From Gammaproteobacteria bacterium (lineage in GTDB: Bacteria > Pseudomonadota > Gammaproteobacteria > Xanthomonadales > Marinicellaceae): DNA of 7,215 nucleotides. Shown one piece after another: positions 6,395-7,215 of this stretch. Under the pieces are notes generated by a model, which worked only from the letters and a program-made list of their open reading frames with translations, ran no database searches and was not told the origin of the DNA. Each line of letters begins with the position of its first letter. Within the stretch, counting starts at the first letter, position 1. A program made the translations under genes and the position numbers. The DNA is taken from the NCBI GenBank assembly GCA_030426705.1, contig JAUHXW010000146.1, positions 1-7,215 of the forward strand, written 5' to 3'.

Positions 6395-6426
6395 ACTGAA
6401 AAAGGCCAGGATGGACTTTTTTCAGT
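6395..6426 (+). terminator. Hairpin 5, possible bidirectional terminator
   Basis: ACTGAAAAA (6395-6403) pairs with TTTTTCAGT (6418-6426), with a weak inner GC part around the loop AGGAT. On either strand an A-run, hairpin and T-run follow one another, the arrangement of a two-way terminator for gluQ and the convergent isomerase gene. The GC core is short and imperfect, so this is tentative. It may instead be the last arm of the repeat cluster. Confidence 0.35.
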
Positions 6427-6440
6427 AACAACTATTTCAC

Positions 6441-6546
6441 TGTCATACTGAGCGAAACGAAGTGGAGTCGAAGAATCTGCTTGCGAATTCGTAATGTCTA
6501 TTTCGTGTGAAATCCAAAAGATGCTTCGACTGCACTCAGCATGACA
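6441..6546. repeat. Palindromic dispersed-repeat element (MITE-like), about 106 bp
   Basis: The left arm 6441-6478 begins TGTCATACTGAG and ends GTCGAAGAATCT. The right arm 6519-6546, read on the minus strand, is TGTCATGCTGAG followed by TGCAGTCGAAGCATCT. The arms match closely except for about 10 extra bases in the left one (aaacgaagtg region, 6455-6465). The spacer holds the palindrome CGAATTCG (6484-6491) and a small hairpin ATTTC-GTGT-GAAAT (6500-6513). The TGTCAT...CTGAG...GTCGAAG arm type is one I recall from extragenic repeats in many bacterial genomes. No flanking target duplication is visible. It lies 24 nt past the stop of the minus-strand gene. Confidence 0.65.
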
Positions 6547-6569
6547 ATGGTTTATTGACCATAAGCTGA

Positions 6570-7215
6570 CTATTGAGTCGCCACACCCTGATTGGCCTCA
6601 CTGGCCAATTGTTCACACAGCTCAATGTTGGCGCCCGAAATTTTCTGCAATGTATTCATGCCATTCAAAGTACCTTCATACAGCGAATAATTCATCACCA
6701 ACTCAGCACAACTGTTGAATGTTAAACTGACGGTACCTACTACGTTATTGGTAACAGGCGTAGGGTCATCAAATTTGCCGCCATTGGTCTGATAAACCGT
6801 GCCAACGAATTCATTCTCAATAAAATCCCCTAGTGCAACTAACCAACGCCCACCAGCATAACCCACTTCTGAAGCTGTCATGTTTTCTGGAAATTCTGTG
6901 TCAAATGTGAACCAAGCCATAATCACCTGGCCAGTTGCAGGTAAAACTTCAATATAGATGCCTTGGCCATCTGTGGCTGGATTGTACCAGGCGCCAGATA
7001 AGCCTGCATTGATTTGAAAAGTGTCCGACAATTCATAAGCTCGGTTAATTCTGATGACATTATCAACGCCAACACCTCCACCAAAATATTGATAGACTGG
7101 GAATTCACTTGTCACGGCTCCCAGATTACTTGACAAGTTATACTTCGCAACTGACCCCATTGTTTTCAACACATCCAATCCTTTTACCACTTCTCCAAAA
7201 ACAGCATATCCAGCA
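6570..7215 (-). CDS. Cyclophilin-type peptidyl-prolyl isomerase with C-terminal extension, C-terminal 214 residues (cut by right edge)
   Basis: The frame is open from the window edge to TAG at 6570-6572. Its first visible residues, 'AGYAVFGEVVKGLDVLKTM', are the conserved C-terminal cyclophilin segment (usual form GYAVFGxVVxGMDVVxxI). This suggests a prolyl cis-trans isomerase whose catalytic core lies outside the window. After a short linker comes a domain of about 145 residues beginning 'GLSGAWYNPATDGQGIYIEV' and 'VIMAWFTFDTEF'. It continues with 'GGRWLVALGDF', 'GTVYQTNGGKFDDP', 'VGTVSLTFNSCAEL' and a final 'IELCEQLA'. I recall this W-Y-N/D-P-A-T-x-G-Q-G domain from exported proteins of Xanthomonadales and Marinicella-like bacteria, with no known function. 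Export is likely but cannot be tested here, since the N-terminus is missing. GTG 7190 is internal, not a start. The gene converges on gluQ. Confidence 0.8.
   Translation of the reverse strand, partial: AGYAVFGEVVKGLDVLKTMGSVAKYNLSSNLGAVTSEFPVYQYFGGGVGVDNVIRINRAYELSDTFQINAGLSGAWYNPATDGQGIYIEVLPATGQVIMAWFTFDTEFPENMTASEVGYAGGRWLVALGDFIENEFVGTVYQTNGGKFDDPTPVTNNVVGTVSLTFNSCAELVMNYSLYEGTLNGMNTLQKISGANIELCEQLASEANQGVATQ

Noticed and set aside
6240..6550. CRISPR array or attachment site
   Set aside because: The repeats are inverted pairs of different sequence, not direct repeats with uniform spacers, and no cas, integrase or tRNA gene is nearby.

Overview
The window (about 42% GC by eye) looks like ordinary chromosome of a low-GC gammaproteobacterium. 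Three things point that way: an EF-P beta-lysylation set (efp, epmA, epmB), a FimX-type cyclic-di-GMP receptor, and a GluQ tRNA-modifying enzyme. The C-terminal domain of the last gene resembles one I associate with Xanthomonadales/Marinicella-like bacteria. That finer placement is a guess from memory.

Layout, left to right. (1) 1-272, minus strand: the first 90 residues of a small conserved protein, cut by the window edge. (2) 349-1885, minus strand: efp followed after one nucleotide by epmA. (3) 1956-2969, plus strand: epmB, divergent from efp across a very short gap holding a good extended -10 for efp. (4) 2970-3224: an AT-rich leader with a TATAAT box and a long-loop inverted repeat. (5) 3225-6176, plus strand: a fimX-like gene (TTG start, strong ribosome binding site) and gluQ 15 nt downstream. 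(6) 6177-6569: a gene-free gap between convergent genes, packed with five consecutive hairpins and one palindromic repeat of about 106 bp. (7) 6570-7215, minus strand: the 3' part of a cyclophilin-type prolyl isomerase with an extra C-terminal domain, cut by the right edge.

How the genes work together. EpmB converts lysine to (R)-beta-lysine, EpmA attaches it to Lys34 of EF-P, and modified EF-P relieves ribosome stalling at proline runs. The whole core pathway is therefore in one locus; the hydroxylase EpmC is not in the window. GluQ also serves translation, adding glutamate to queuosine of tRNA-Asp. The FimX-like protein keeps the REC-PAS-GGDEF-EAL layout, but all three signalling or catalytic domains have lost key residues, so it is most likely a c-di-GMP sensor (type IV pilus control in known relatives).

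The least explained part is the hairpin cluster at 6253-6546. I found no defence system, CRISPR array, tRNA, rRNA or insertion sequence.
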